Shown in pieces: positions 26,947-35,469 of a DNA stretch of 64,000 nt. Source of the DNA: Planctomycetota bacterium (GTDB lineage: Bacteria; Planctomycetota; UBA1135; UBA2386); NCBI GenBank assembly GCA_020638695.1, contig JACKIB010000014.1, positions 1 to 64,000 on the forward strand. Direction: 5' to 3'. The first letter of the stretch is position 1; each line of letters opens with the position of its first letter. The notes below the pieces were generated by a model. That model was not told where the DNA came from and did no database searches. It saw only the letters and a program-made list of their open reading frames with translations. A program made the position numbers and the translations under genes.

Positions 26947-29472
26947 TCAGCGCTCGATGCGCCGAGCCGGACGGACCCCGGCCTCCGACCCGCTCTCGGT
27001 CTTCTCCGCCGCGATTCGGGCGGCGGCGCGGGCGTCGTCGGCGGCGCTCGCAAAGCTGCCACCCCGCAGCATGCGATAGCGGGTGTTCTCCCCGGCGCGC
27101 AGCCCGTCGCCCGGGCGCGGTGCTACGGCGGGATAATCCTCCCACGTGTCCGCGCACCACTCCTTGACGTTGCCGCCCATGTCGTGGAGCCCGAACCCAT
27201 TCGGCGCAAAGCTGCCGACTGGCGCGTGAACCATGTGGCCGTCGTCGAGCCACGAGATGAATGGCCACTTCTGGTTGCGGGCCTGCGCGCGCGCGTGGCG
27301 GTCGGCCAGGTTCTCGTGCCCGGTCAGGGTCGTTGGCTCGACGCCGTAGGGGTAGGGCATGTGGGTTCCGGAGCGGTAGGCCCACTCCCACTGCGCCTCG
27401 GTCGGCACGGCGAGGTCCAGTTCGGTGAGGACGCGTGCGCATGCGTCGAAGCTCACCAGCTCCACCGGGTGCTGCAGGCCGCGGATGTGTGTCAGCGTGC
27501 CGCCGGGCCGGTACACGCTCGGGTTGGCACCCGTGTGGCGCTGCCACTGGTCCTGGGTCAGCTCGAACTTGCTCAGGAAGTACGGCTCGAGGTCGACCAC
27601 GTAGCTCGGCGTCCACTCGACCGGCGCCCGTGGGTCGACGTTCGCCGGCCTTCCGTCCGCCCGCGCAGCGGTGTCCGCGCCGAGCACTGCCCGGCCACCG
27701 GGGATCAGCACGAGTACGACTCCGGTGCCCTCGCGGACCGCCAGCTTGCCGCTCCGATCGCGCGAGGGGATCGCGCCCGACAGTGCGTGCGCGAACTCTT
27801 CCAGTCCGCTCGCGGAGTCGGGGCCGAGGGGGACCAGACCGACCTGCGGTCGCAGCAGCAGCCCGCCGTAGCGCGGTGAGGTCCGCACGCGCTCGATCAC
27901 CGCCCGCCAGGCGTCGGCGTAGCGCTCGACGGTCGCGCCGGGCAGGTCGCTGGCTGTGCGGGCACGCTCGCGAACGGCATCGAGCCGCGGCTCGAGGTCG
28001 CGGACTTCCGCCACCAGTGCGGTGAGCTGCCGGTGTTGCCAGCGGAGCGCCGTATCGGTGGACGTCGCCGGTAACCTGTCGAGTCGTTCGGCGTGCCCCG
28101 GAAGGCGCGTGCGCAGCGACTCGCCCTCCGCCAGCCATGTGCGCATGGCAGCCACCTTGTCGGGACGCGCCGGCCATAGCGTCGCCTCGCGGCGGCGCAG
28201 CTCGCGGGCGAGTTCGAGGTCGGCGAGGCGCGTGACGTCGGCCCGCGCCTGCCGCTCGCTCCGCCACAACCACGTGGTCACCGCTAGTCCGACCACCAGC
28301 ACGCCGAGCAATGCCGCGAGCGTGGTGGCCAGGGCCGGCTCGCGCTCGCGGAAGCGCAGGAGCCTCGTCCACGGGCCGGCGGGTCGCGCCGCGATCGGCA
28401 GCGAGCGCAGCACGCGATCGAGGTCGTCCGCGAAGTCCCGCGCTGTCTGGTAGCGCGCGTCGGGTCGCGGCTCGACGGCGGTCGCCACCACCGTCGCCAG
28501 ATCCGCGGGCACGCCGGGGTTCAACGTGCGGACGTCGGGTGCCCGCTCGCGGGCGATCGCCCGCAGCTCCGCGGCGGCGGTCGCGGCCTGGTGGGGCCGG
28601 CGGAGTGCGAGCAGCTCGAACAGCACGCAACCGAGGCCGTAGACGTCGCATCGCGGGTCAGCCGGGTTTCCCGCCAGCCGCTCTGGCGCCAGGTAGCACA
28701 GCGTGCCGAACACGGAACCGGGCATGGTGATCGTCGGCGTTCGGCTGCCATCGTCGCTGGCGAGCCCGAAGTCGACGAGCACCGGCTCGTCCGGTCCAGC
28801 CAAGAGCAGGTTCGCCGGCTTGATGTCGCGGTGGAGGATGCCCGCACGGTGTGCGATGTCGAGCGCCCGCGCCGCCCGCTCGACCAAGCGCGCGACGCGC
28901 AGCACCTCGGCCCGTTCGCGCGGCGGGCCATGACCGTCGGTGGTGCGCGCGGCGATCCACTGCTGCACACTCCCGCCGGGAATGAAGCGCATGGCCAAGT
29001 ACGAACGGGCGCCCTCCTGACCGACGTCGAAGACCGTCGCGATTCCGGGGTGGTCGAGGCGCGCGAGCGCTTCGGCTTCGCGTTGGAACCGCAGCGCGGA
29101 CTGACCCGAGAGCGCGGCGGTGTCGCGCGCCAGCACCTTGAGTGCTACTTGCCGGCCGACTCGCAGATCGTCCGCCAAGTAGACGACCGCTTGGCCCCCG
29201 CGGCCCAGTTCCCGCACCAGACGGTAGGGACCGAGCTCGTCTTCGGACTTGCCTGACGCTTCGAAGTCCGGTGCTCGCTCCGGCCCCGGTGCACCGGTTG
29301 CGAGCAGCCACTCCCGCGCGATCCTCGCGTCGTGCCCGGGAAACTGGGTGCAGTAGCCGGCCAGGTAGGTCTCGCGACCCGCCGCCCGGTCGGCGTGGAA
29401 GTGCTCGAGGAAAGCGATCGCGATCCGGTCCTCGATTCCTTCAGGAGTGATGGAGGGGGTGGGATCCGTCAA
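26947..29472 (-). CDS. Transmembrane Ser/Thr kinase fused to a formylglycine-generating-enzyme (FGE/SUMF1) domain
   Basis: 841-residue signalling protein. An N-terminal helical segment (DRIAIAFLEHFHADRAAGRE) leads into a Hanks-type kinase (about 60-330): LGRGGQAVVYLADD, VALKVLARD, HRDIKPAN, DFGLASDDG and LAPERLAGNP are all present, so it should be active. One membrane helix follows at about 385-410 (ATTLAALLGVLVVGLAVTTW), then a charged helical stretch. An FGE-sulfatase domain makes up about 580-841 (VLIPGGRAVLGAD, ELDLAVPTEAQWEWAYRSG, GLHDMGGNVKEWCADTW, RMLRGGSF). FGE-like domains fused to kinases are known in Planctomycetota and often act as ligand or sensor modules. TTG 29472 is preferred; the frame stays open upstream across the antisense of the oleC remnant, but that is not protein-like. 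Confidence 0.82.
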   Translation of the reverse strand: MTDPTPSITPEGIEDRIAIAFLEHFHADRAAGRETYLAGYCTQFPGHDARIAREWLLATGAPGPERAPDFEASGKSEDELGPYRLVRELGRGGQAVVYLADDLRVGRQVALKVLARDTAALSGQSALRFQREAEALARLDHPGIATVFDVGQEGARSYLAMRFIPGGSVQQWIAARTTDGHGPPRERAEVLRVARLVERAARALDIAHRAGILHRDIKPANLLLAGPDEPVLVDFGLASDDGSRTPTITMPGSVFGTLCYLAPERLAGNPADPRCDVYGLGCVLFELLALRRPHQAATAAAELRAIARERAPDVRTLNPGVPADLATVVATAVEPRPDARYQTARDFADDLDRVLRSLPIAARPAGPWTRLLRFREREPALATTLAALLGVLVVGLAVTTWLWRSERQARADVTRLADLELARELRRREATLWPARPDKVAAMRTWLAEGESLRTRLPGHAERLDRLPATSTDTALRWQHRQLTALVAEVRDLEPRLDAVRERARTASDLPGATVERYADAWRAVIERVRTSPRYGGLLLRPQVGLVPLGPDSASGLEEFAHALSGAIPSRDRSGKLAVREGTGVVLVLIPGGRAVLGADTAARADGRPANVDPRAPVEWTPSYVVDLEPYFLSKFELTQDQWQRHTGANPSVYRPGGTLTHIRGLQHPVELVSFDACARVLTELDLAVPTEAQWEWAYRSGTHMPYPYGVEPTTLTGHENLADRHARAQARNQKWPFISWLDDGHMVHAPVGSFAPNGFGLHDMGGNVKEWCADTWEDYPAVAPRPGDGLRAGENTRYRMLRGGSFASAADDARAAARIAAEKTESGSEAGVRPARRIER

Positions 29473-29740
29473 GGTCGTTGGCCGTTGCTCGTTTCGACTG
29501 TGTCTTGACCGGCGTGATCGGACCGTGACATCTGGGGGGTGTCCGAGCTCCACCCGTGTAGCACCCGTGGGGACGGCGCGCCAGCGGGCCCCTCCGACAG
29601 CGTCCCGCAGGGGCGCTCGGTGCGGACTCGCGGGCAGCGAGGAGGTTCTGGCGACTACACCGGTGCCCGCACCCAGGTCCTGCAGAAGAAGCAAGTGAAC
29701 CTGCCGAGTGGGTCGCCCACCGCACCGGCGCCGTTCACTC

Positions 29741-29931
29741 TCAGCTGCTTGCTGGCCGGCGGAGTTCGGGGCAGCTGGTCGAGGAGCTGCGAGCGTTGGG
29801 GCAGCGGTTCGAGCACACTCGGGATCGAGGTGTTCTCGTTCCACCCGGGATTCCCGGTAGACCTGCGGCACAACGCGAAGATCGACCGGGAGAAGCTGGC
29901 GAAGTGGGCGGCGGGGCGGGTGCGGACGTGA
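29741..29931 (+). pseudogene. oleC: oleC 3'-end remnant
   Basis: Broken second copy of the end of oleC. The last part reads FHPGFPVDLRHNAKIDREKL then AKWAAGRVRT and stop, nearly identical to the OleC C-terminus. The first part is similar at DNA level but out of frame with it (GTTGGGGCAGCGGTTCGAGC is shared exactly), so at least one frameshift is present. No adenylation domain precedes it and no start codon serves it. Similarity continues about 20 bases past the stop, to 29951. The rest of the gap between the kinase start (29472) and the M23 gene end (29966), chiefly 29473-29740, shows nothing recognisable. Confidence 0.85.
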
Positions 29932-29965
29932 GCGTGGATTGACGTCAGGCCGAGGGGACTTCGCT

Positions 29966-31654
29966 CTACTTTCGACCGCCAGCACCCCGATCGCCGCCAC
30001 TGCGACCGCCCCGATCGCCGCCACTGCGACCGCCGCGATCGCCGCCACTGCGGCCACCGCGATCGCCGCCACTGCGACCGCCGCGATCGCCGCCACTGCG
30101 GCCACCGCGATCGCCGCCACTGCGGCCACCGCGATCGCCGCCACTGCGGCCACCGCGATCGCCGCCACTGCGACCGCCGCGATCGCCGCCACTGCGGCCA
30201 CCGCGATCGCCGCCACTACGGCCACCGCGATCGCCGCCACTGCGACCGCCACGATCGCCGCCACTGCGGCCACCACGATCCGCGCCGCTTCGGCTACCGC
30301 GCGCTCCACCACTGTGCCCACCGCGGCTCCCCCCATTGCGGCCGCTGCGATCCCCGACGTTGCCGCGATTGCCGTTGTCGCGTCCGCGACCAGCACCGGT
30401 GCGGCTGGCCCCTCGCTCATTCCCGCGGCTGCGACTCCGGTCTGGGGTGCTGGCGCCTCGCGTCGCGGATCGTCCGGCTCCCTTGCCTCCAGCTGCACCG
30501 TGTCCGGCCGTGCTGACGTTGCCCCGGCCACCGCGAGCTCCGGTCGCCCGCGTCGAACGGGCGCCGCGGCTTGCAGCGGTGCCAGTTCGCGACCCGCGCA
30601 CCCGATCCGCCGTCGGCTTGGCCGCTGGGTGCCCCCCGGTCTGGTCGGTTGAACGTTGCGCCGGCGTACTCCGGCTACGTGTCACGGTGTTCGCGGAGTG
30701 CTGGCAGTTGTTGGAACGCAGGCTGTAGGACTTCGCGTAGCGGTCGATACGGCCCCGGACCACACTCGCCGGGGCGTTCGTCGGTGTGCACGACACGTCT
30801 TTGCGTGTGGCCTCGCGCACGAATCGCCCCTTCGACTTGGCATTCGTGCCATAGAAATCACAGCGCGGATTGCTCTGCCGGTTCTTGGCGGTCACCGGCT
30901 GCTGTCCCTTCGGGCAGATCGCGACCGAGCGGTGATGGACCACCCCCATCTTGGGCACCACGCCACCGATCTTGCTGTTACAGGTGTAGACGTCCGCAGC
31001 CGTGCTCGCCCTGCGGGCCCGCTGCGTTGCCTGTCCGGTGCCGGGGCTCTGCTTCCCCCGCTTCGAGCTCCGCTCCGGCAGGGGCACACCGGTCAAGGGG
31101 TCCACGGCGATCCCGTTGCGACGCACCTCCCAGTGGACGTGCGGCTTGCCGGCGCGGGGAGACCGGAACTGGCTGCCGAACCCGGCTCCCGTGGCGATCG
31201 CCTGATCCGGCGCAACGCGCTGCCCTACTCGCACCAAGACGTCGCCGTGGTGCAGCGTCCTGGAGACCCACGCCCCGTTTCGATCGATCATGAGAATGTC
31301 GACCTGCTTGCCGAGTCGCGGGTCGTCCGCGACCTTGATCACCGTCCCCGGACGAGTGCCGTGGTATCGCGAAACGTCGCGAAACAGGCCCCGGGAAGGG
31401 TCGTCCAGGCCCTGGTGAAGCTGGCGGCCCGAGGAGCGCGTGAAGCCCGCATAGCCCCCGAACACCGAGCCCGGCGTCCTTGTGGTTCGAGCGTCGTTGC
31501 ACGCGTCTTGGGTCAGCGGCTGGCCCAGCGGCGTAGCGGTGAATGGCGGACTCACCGGATCGAGGGTGCGTGGCACCGGGTGCTGAGCGAACTGCGCCAC
31601 GATGCCGGTTGCGGACAGCGGAAGAAGGAGGCTGGGGAGTACTAGGAGTCTCAC
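29966..31654 (-). CDS. Secreted M23 (LytM) metallopeptidase with Arg/Gly-rich repeat tail
   Basis: 562-residue exported protein. GTG 31654 follows a GCGAGG and opens a signal peptide (LLVLPSLLLPLSATGIVAQ). The M23 domain has both zinc motifs: HQGLD (HxxxD, about residue 80) and KPHVHWEV (HxH, about residue 175). It should therefore be an active glycyl or peptidoglycan-type endopeptidase, or use the fold for binding. A Cys-containing region follows (VYTCNSKIGG, NPRCDFYG, KDVSCTP). The last 230 residues or so are basic and disordered, ending in twelve 8-residue repeats of the type GDRGGRSG encoded by a 24-base minisatellite. Such a tail could bind nucleic acid or anionic polymer. Longer starts upstream (to 32161) lie beyond the signal peptide and are rejected. 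Confidence 0.75.
   Translation of the reverse strand: MRLLVLPSLLLPLSATGIVAQFAQHPVPRTLDPVSPPFTATPLGQPLTQDACNDARTTRTPGSVFGGYAGFTRSSGRQLHQGLDDPSRGLFRDVSRYHGTRPGTVIKVADDPRLGKQVDILMIDRNGAWVSRTLHHGDVLVRVGQRVAPDQAIATGAGFGSQFRSPRAGKPHVHWEVRRNGIAVDPLTGVPLPERSSKRGKQSPGTGQATQRARRASTAADVYTCNSKIGGVVPKMGVVHHRSVAICPKGQQPVTAKNRQSNPRCDFYGTNAKSKGRFVREATRKDVSCTPTNAPASVVRGRIDRYAKSYSLRSNNCQHSANTVTRSRSTPAQRSTDQTGGHPAAKPTADRVRGSRTGTAASRGARSTRATGARGGRGNVSTAGHGAAGGKGAGRSATRGASTPDRSRSRGNERGASRTGAGRGRDNGNRGNVGDRSGRNGGSRGGHSGGARGSRSGADRGGRSGGDRGGRSGGDRGGRSGGDRGGRSGGDRGGRSGGDRGGRSGGDRGGRSGGDRGGRSGGDRGGRSGGDRGGRSGGDRGGRSGGDRGGRSGGDRGAGGRK
29989..30276. repeat. 24-base minisatellite, 12 copies, inside the M23 gene
   Basis: Twelve contiguous 24-base units, each starting GATCGCCGCCACT on the plus strand (288 bases). 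Variation is mostly GCGGCCACC versus GCGACCGCC in the second half. All units preserve the reading frame of the minus-strand gene and encode Ser-Gly-Gly-Asp-Arg-Gly-Gly-Arg with synonymous or conservative changes. Copy number is expected to vary between strains. Confidence 0.95.
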
Positions 31655-31973
31655 GGGGACCTCGCTCGAAGGAGAGGACGGGTTCGACAGCAACGGCGGA
31701 GGGGCCGGACCCATCACTGCGCGACCAGACTGTGACAGCGCCATCCAATCTCGGTCGGTGACGTTCCGGAAATCACCGCGCGGAGGGATGGACCCGGCGC
31801 GTGTCAACTGCGCGAAGGCATCCGGTCGCGCCAGTTGAGCCGGTCCGATCACCGAGGGGTGCGCTTCGCTGCGTCTTTCGCCGCTGGGTTCGATCGATCG
31901 CAACCCAGTGTTACCTCGGTGGTGCAGAGGTGTACTCACGTGTGTCCCGGTCGCACCAACTCGAGGACAATCA
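31655..31973. other. Divergent intergenic region
   Basis: 319 bases between the starts of the M23 peptidase gene (minus) and a secreted-protein gene (plus). It must hold promoters for both, but no confident -35/-10 pair, operator or riboswitch could be read. Confidence 0.4.
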
Positions 31974-33113
31974 ATGCACACTTGCTCAAGTCCGATCGCT
32001 CTTGCGATCCTCTTTCTCTCTTCCTCCGGCATCGCCCAGATTGGCTCGCCGGCCGAGTACCTCGCGTCCGAGGCACCGTCGCACGCCTTGTTCGGACTCG
32101 CGCCCGCAGGACGCTTCATGTTCGTCGACGGCGAGAGCCGGGGGCGGACGAGGGTCATCAAGGAGCTCGCGTACCGCCACGACGCATCCGTCTACACCGC
32201 GGTCACCGGCGCCGGGCGGAGTTGGTCCAGCGTCACGCTCGACTATGCGCCATGCGACGCGAGCAAACAGACCGCGATCTTCGGCGCCGTGCCCTCGGCG
32301 ACGACTACCCGCGTGTTCGCGGGATCGGTGACTTGGCCGGAGATGTTCGGTCATCCCGGAAGCACCCCGGCGCTGTGGGGCGGAGCAAGCGGACAGCTCG
32401 CTTTCCCGTTCTCGGTGGCAGTGACCGCCTCGGACAAGGAGGACTTGAGCTTCGACTACCGGTTCCGCGGGGGGGTCCTGCGGAACAGTGCAGCGTGGAA
32501 CCTCAGTTCGTATGCCCTGGATGGGTACGACACCGACCAAGCGGTCTACGGGGACCTGCGGATGCACGGCACCTACTGGCCGGGCCGCGGATGCATCGAC
32601 AGCGGGTCGGTGGATCCACTGGGTGCTACCATGAGTGGCTCTTCGGTCACCTATGGGCCAGCATATGGGAGTGCGAACCTGCGGAACCGGATCCTCGTGC
32701 GTTTCCGCAGCGAGGGCACCGCACCGTCGGCTCCGGTGTTCCACGCGGTCGGCCTCGCAGGGATGTCGTGGGGAGGATCGTTCCCCGGTGTGTCCTGCAA
32801 CACGCTGCACGTGGATCTCACCCAACCGGTGCTGCTGTTCGCGCGGGTCGCCTCGGCGAACGCCCTCGCCGAGACGGACTTCGGCGCGGTGCAGTACGAC
32901 AAGCAACTCGCCGGGCTGAAGCTCTGGGGTCAGGCCGCCTGGAGCGACTCGCTCACCAAGGCCGTGAAGCTCTCGACTGCCCTCGAAGCGACGGTCGCGC
33001 GCACCAACCCGCTGTACCGGCGGTGGATGATCTGGGGTGGTCAGCCCGACGCGCAGTCTGGACTGGTGTTCGTCGAAGGTGGGTTGAATCCCATCGCGCG
33101 CTACGGCCAGTAG
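31974..33113 (+). CDS. Secreted protein of unknown function
   Basis: 379-residue exported protein with no recognised domain. ATG 31974 follows GAGGA by 6 bases and starts a signal peptide (SSPIALAILFLSSSGIAQ). The mature protein is Gly/Ser-rich, with segments like AFPFSVAVTASDKEDLSFDY, DLRMHGTYWPGRGCIDSG and VSCNTLHVDLTQPVLLFARV, suggesting a beta-sandwich. It has a few Cys (CDASKQ, GRGCID, GVSCNT) that could form disulphides. It resembles in style, but not clearly in sequence, the protein at 25715-26830. Both belong to the block that separates oleC from oleD. Confidence 0.6.
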   Translation: MHTCSSPIALAILFLSSSGIAQIGSPAEYLASEAPSHALFGLAPAGRFMFVDGESRGRTRVIKELAYRHDASVYTAVTGAGRSWSSVTLDYAPCDASKQTAIFGAVPSATTTRVFAGSVTWPEMFGHPGSTPALWGGASGQLAFPFSVAVTASDKEDLSFDYRFRGGVLRNSAAWNLSSYALDGYDTDQAVYGDLRMHGTYWPGRGCIDSGSVDPLGATMSGSSVTYGPAYGSANLRNRILVRFRSEGTAPSAPVFHAVGLAGMSWGGSFPGVSCNTLHVDLTQPVLLFARVASANALAETDFGAVQYDKQLAGLKLWGQAAWSDSLTKAVKLSTALEATVARTNPLYRRWMIWGGQPDAQSGLVFVEGGLNPIARYGQ

Positions 33114-33527
33114 CACGACCATGCTCTGCGCCGGTCCAAGTCCGACGAGCGCGGACGGACCGGTCGCGCCGGAGGTCGTGCATCGCGACCCCGGTCGTGA
33201 AGCCCCCACCGCTGAGCTGCAGGGGCGCGGATCGTGCCGGCACGCGAAAGACGGGTCCGGTACGCTCCAAGACACCTGGGCGGCCGTTTCTGCATCGCGC
33301 CGCGGCCCCGGCAGCTCCAAGGGGTAAGGGGCCGAGGCCGCATGGCGGCGCGCAGCGCCGCGCTCACGCAAGGCCATGGGTGCGGCCTTGGCCAGTAGTC
33401 TGCACCTGGGATACGCACCCGTCGTTCCAGCCCGTAGCTCCGTCAGGTGGCGATGTCTCGTCTGCCGCGAGGTAGCATGTTTCGCCCGCTACGTCCCCCG
33501 CACTCGACCCCTCGTCACCCAAACCCG
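33114..33527. other. Non-coding region upstream of oleD
   Basis: 414 bases with no credible gene. A short palindrome AAGGCC-N8-GGCCTT lies near 33370-33390, without a T tract. Because oleD is cut off from the rest of the ole operon, its promoter should lie here, but none could be identified with confidence. Confidence 0.4.
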
Positions 33528-34538
33528 ATGCAAGCCCTGATCACCGGAGCCGGCGGCTTCCTCGGCACGGCGATCGCCGCACAGCTCCACCACCGCGGCG
33601 TCGCGGTCCGCGGGTTTTCGCGCCGCCGCCACCCCCACCTCGATGCCCTCGGGGTCGACCAGGTGCTCGGCGACCTGGCGGATGCGGACGCGGTGCAACG
33701 CGCGGTCACCGGGTGTGACGTGGTGTTCCACGTCGCCGCGATGCCCGGGGCTTGGGGTACGTTCCAGCAGCACTTCGACACGCACATCGCCGGCACCGAC
33801 CACGTGGTGTGTGGCTGCGTCGGGGCGGAGGTCCCCCACCTGGTGTTCACGTCCACGCCGAGCGTGGTGTCGCGCGGTCGCGACCTCGAGGGTGCCGACG
33901 AGTCGACTCCGTACGCCCGCGTGTTCAAGGCCTTCTACCCGGCGACCAAGGCGCGCGCCGAGCAGATGGTGCGCAGCGCCGACGTGCCCGGGCAGCTGCG
34001 CACCGTCTCGCTGCGACCGCACTTGGTCTGGGGGCCCGGTGACCGGCATCTCTTGCCGCGTATCGTGCGGCGGGCCGACGCGGGTTCCCTGCGGCGGATC
34101 GGTCGGGCCGACAAGCGGGTCGACACGACCTACATCGACGACGCGGCGCGGGCGCACCTGTTGGCGTGGGACCGGCTGCGCAGCGAGCCGGACGCGGTCG
34201 GTGGCAGGGCCTACTTCATCAGTTCGGGGCAACCGATCCCGACCTGGGAGATGGTCGATCGGCTGCTCGCTGCGACGGGTCGGCCACCGGTGCGTCGGCA
34301 CGTGCCGCGCTGGGTGGCGTACGCTGCCGCTGCAGTGATCGAGCCGTGTGCGCGACTCTTTGGAAGGCGCGAGGAGCCCCTGCTCACCCGCTGGGTGGTC
34401 GACGAGCTGAGCACCGCGCACTGGTTCGACCTCGGTGCGGCGCGGCGCGATCTCGGCTACACGCCGCAGGTGACGCTCGACGAGGGATTGCGGCGATTGG
34501 CAGCCTGGTGGCAGTGCGAGGGGCGGCAGCTTGCCTGA
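33528..34538 (+). CDS. oleD: OleD, NADPH-dependent 2-alkyl-3-ketoacid reductase
   Basis: Short-chain dehydrogenase/3-beta-HSD-like reductase that converts the OleA product (2-alkyl-3-keto acid) to the 3-hydroxy acid used by OleC. The Rossmann motif GAGGFLG is at residues 7-13. The catalytic pair is Tyr137/Lys141 in FYPATKARAEQM, preceded by the VFTSTPSVV serine strand. DTTYIDDAARAHLLAW and GYTPQVTLDEGL are typical of the extended SDR family. Length (336) is normal. ATG 33528 gives the canonical N-terminus directly at the nucleotide-binding strand. The stop overlaps the following transferase gene by 8 bases. It is separated from oleABC by about 8.6 kb, unlike the contiguous operons described elsewhere. 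Confidence 0.9.
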   Translation: MQALITGAGGFLGTAIAAQLHHRGVAVRGFSRRRHPHLDALGVDQVLGDLADADAVQRAVTGCDVVFHVAAMPGAWGTFQQHFDTHIAGTDHVVCGCVGAEVPHLVFTSTPSVVSRGRDLEGADESTPYARVFKAFYPATKARAEQMVRSADVPGQLRTVSLRPHLVWGPGDRHLLPRIVRRADAGSLRRIGRADKRVDTTYIDDAARAHLLAWDRLRSEPDAVGGRAYFISSGQPIPTWEMVDRLLAATGRPPVRRHVPRWVAYAAAAVIEPCARLFGRREEPLLTRWVVDELSTAHWFDLGAARRDLGYTPQVTLDEGLRRLAAWWQCEGRQLA

Positions 34539-35268
34539 ATCCGGTGAGCCGCGACAGCCGGAAGCCGGCTTGCGCCGCCCGGAACGAGTCGTCGACGTGT
34601 GGCACCTCGAACTCGGCGCGGCCCAGGCCGACTCGACGCTTCTGACCGCGGACGAATGCGCGCGCGCGGAACGCTACCGGATCGATCGGCGGCGCCACGA
34701 GTTCGTCGCCGGACGGGCCGCGCTACGCCGGATCCTCGGCGGCTACCTCGGCTGTGGGCCGCGCGCCGTCGTGTTGGCGCTCGGTGCGCACGACAAGCCG
34801 GAACTCGGCAACCCCGGAGCAGCGGCTGCCAGGCTGCACTTCAACCTGTCGCACAGCGAGGGTCGCGGGCTGCTGGCCGTGTCGACGCAGGAGGTCGGCG
34901 TCGATATCGAGTACGTGCGCGAAAACCGGAACCTCGCCGGCATTGCCCGGCGGTTCTTCGCCGCGGCGGAGAGCCAGGCGTTCCTGGGCTTGGCGGCAGA
35001 CCTCCACCTCGCCGAGTTCTACCGCATCTGGACGCACAAGGAGGCCTACCTCAAGGCCTGTGGCACCGGGTTGTCGTTCCCCTCGAACCGCTTCACGCTC
35101 GATTTCACCGCCCAGCCGGTTCGGCTGCTCGCGACCGACATGCCGGGCGACGTGGTGGGCCACTGGCAGTTCCATGGGCTCCCCGCCGCACCAGGCTACG
35201 CTGCGGCGGTGTGCTACCGTGGCGAGCGGGTGCGGCCCGGTGCGTTCACGCTGGCCGACCCCCGTTGA
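34531..35268 (+). CDS. Sfp-type 4'-phosphopantetheinyl transferase
   Basis: Transfers phosphopantetheine from CoA to a carrier-protein serine; the probable target is Ser1126 of PfaA. The 245-residue protein has the Sfp-type motifs FNLSHSEG, VGVDIE (Mg-binding Asp and Glu) and FYRIWTHKEAYLKACG (WxxKEAxxK). TTG 34531 follows GAGGGG and overlaps the oleD stop by 8 bases, so the two are translationally coupled. Marine pfa clusters encode such a transferase as pfaE, and this gene would be its counterpart, though it could also serve other carrier proteins. Confidence 0.92.
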   Translation: MPESGEPRQPEAGLRRPERVVDVWHLELGAAQADSTLLTADECARAERYRIDRRRHEFVAGRAALRRILGGYLGCGPRAVVLALGAHDKPELGNPGAAAARLHFNLSHSEGRGLLAVSTQEVGVDIEYVRENRNLAGIARRFFAAAESQAFLGLAADLHLAEFYRIWTHKEAYLKACGTGLSFPSNRFTLDFTAQPVRLLATDMPGDVVGHWQFHGLPAAPGYAAAVCYRGERVRPGAFTLADPR

Positions 35269-35305
35269 CCCCGGACGCCGGCACTCGCCGCGTATGGACC
35301 AGTCA

Positions 35306-35455
35306 CTACCCGGACCACTCATGAGCAGCGTCGCGAGATCGTGCAAGGTTGCCGCTGTGCACGGACGAGGTTTGCGGCCCCGTCGAGAAGCCGGTTCCGA
35401 CATTCGAAGAAGTCACCGCCGGCCTTGCGCGTTCGCAGCGGCTCGGTCACGAGCA
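35306..35455 (-). repeat. Dispersed intergenic repeat, copy B (composite)
   Basis: 35306-35352 resembles the plus strand of copy A (CATGAGCAGCGTCGCGAGATC here, CATGAGCAACGTCGCGCGATC there). 35376-35455 matches the reverse complement of copy C (GACATTCGAAGAAGTCACCG preceded by CGTCGAGAAGCCGGTTCC). It fills most of the 201-base gap between the transferase and the next gene. Confidence 0.5.
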
Positions 35456-35469
35456 GTCCCGGCTGGACG

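Noticed and set aside
29989..30276. Possible CRISPR-like array
   Set aside because: Units are contiguous 24-mers without unique spacers and are in frame within a coding sequence.
29473..30531. Upstream extension of the kinase-FGE gene
   Set aside because: The open frame runs through the antisense of the oleC remnant and the minisatellite. The protein there is Ala/Val/Ile low-complexity, and kinase-family sequence begins just after TTG 29472.
29939..30652. Plus-strand Ala-Thr-rich open frame over the 24-base repeat
   Set aside because: It is the antisense of the M23 gene's minisatellite. The minus strand has a signal peptide and zinc motifs, while the plus strand has only low-complexity repeats.
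33370..33390. Short palindrome AAGGCC-N8-GGCCTT upstream of oleD as a terminator or operator
   Set aside because: Only 6 bp, no T tract and no second copy; such palindromes are expected by chance in G+C-rich DNA.
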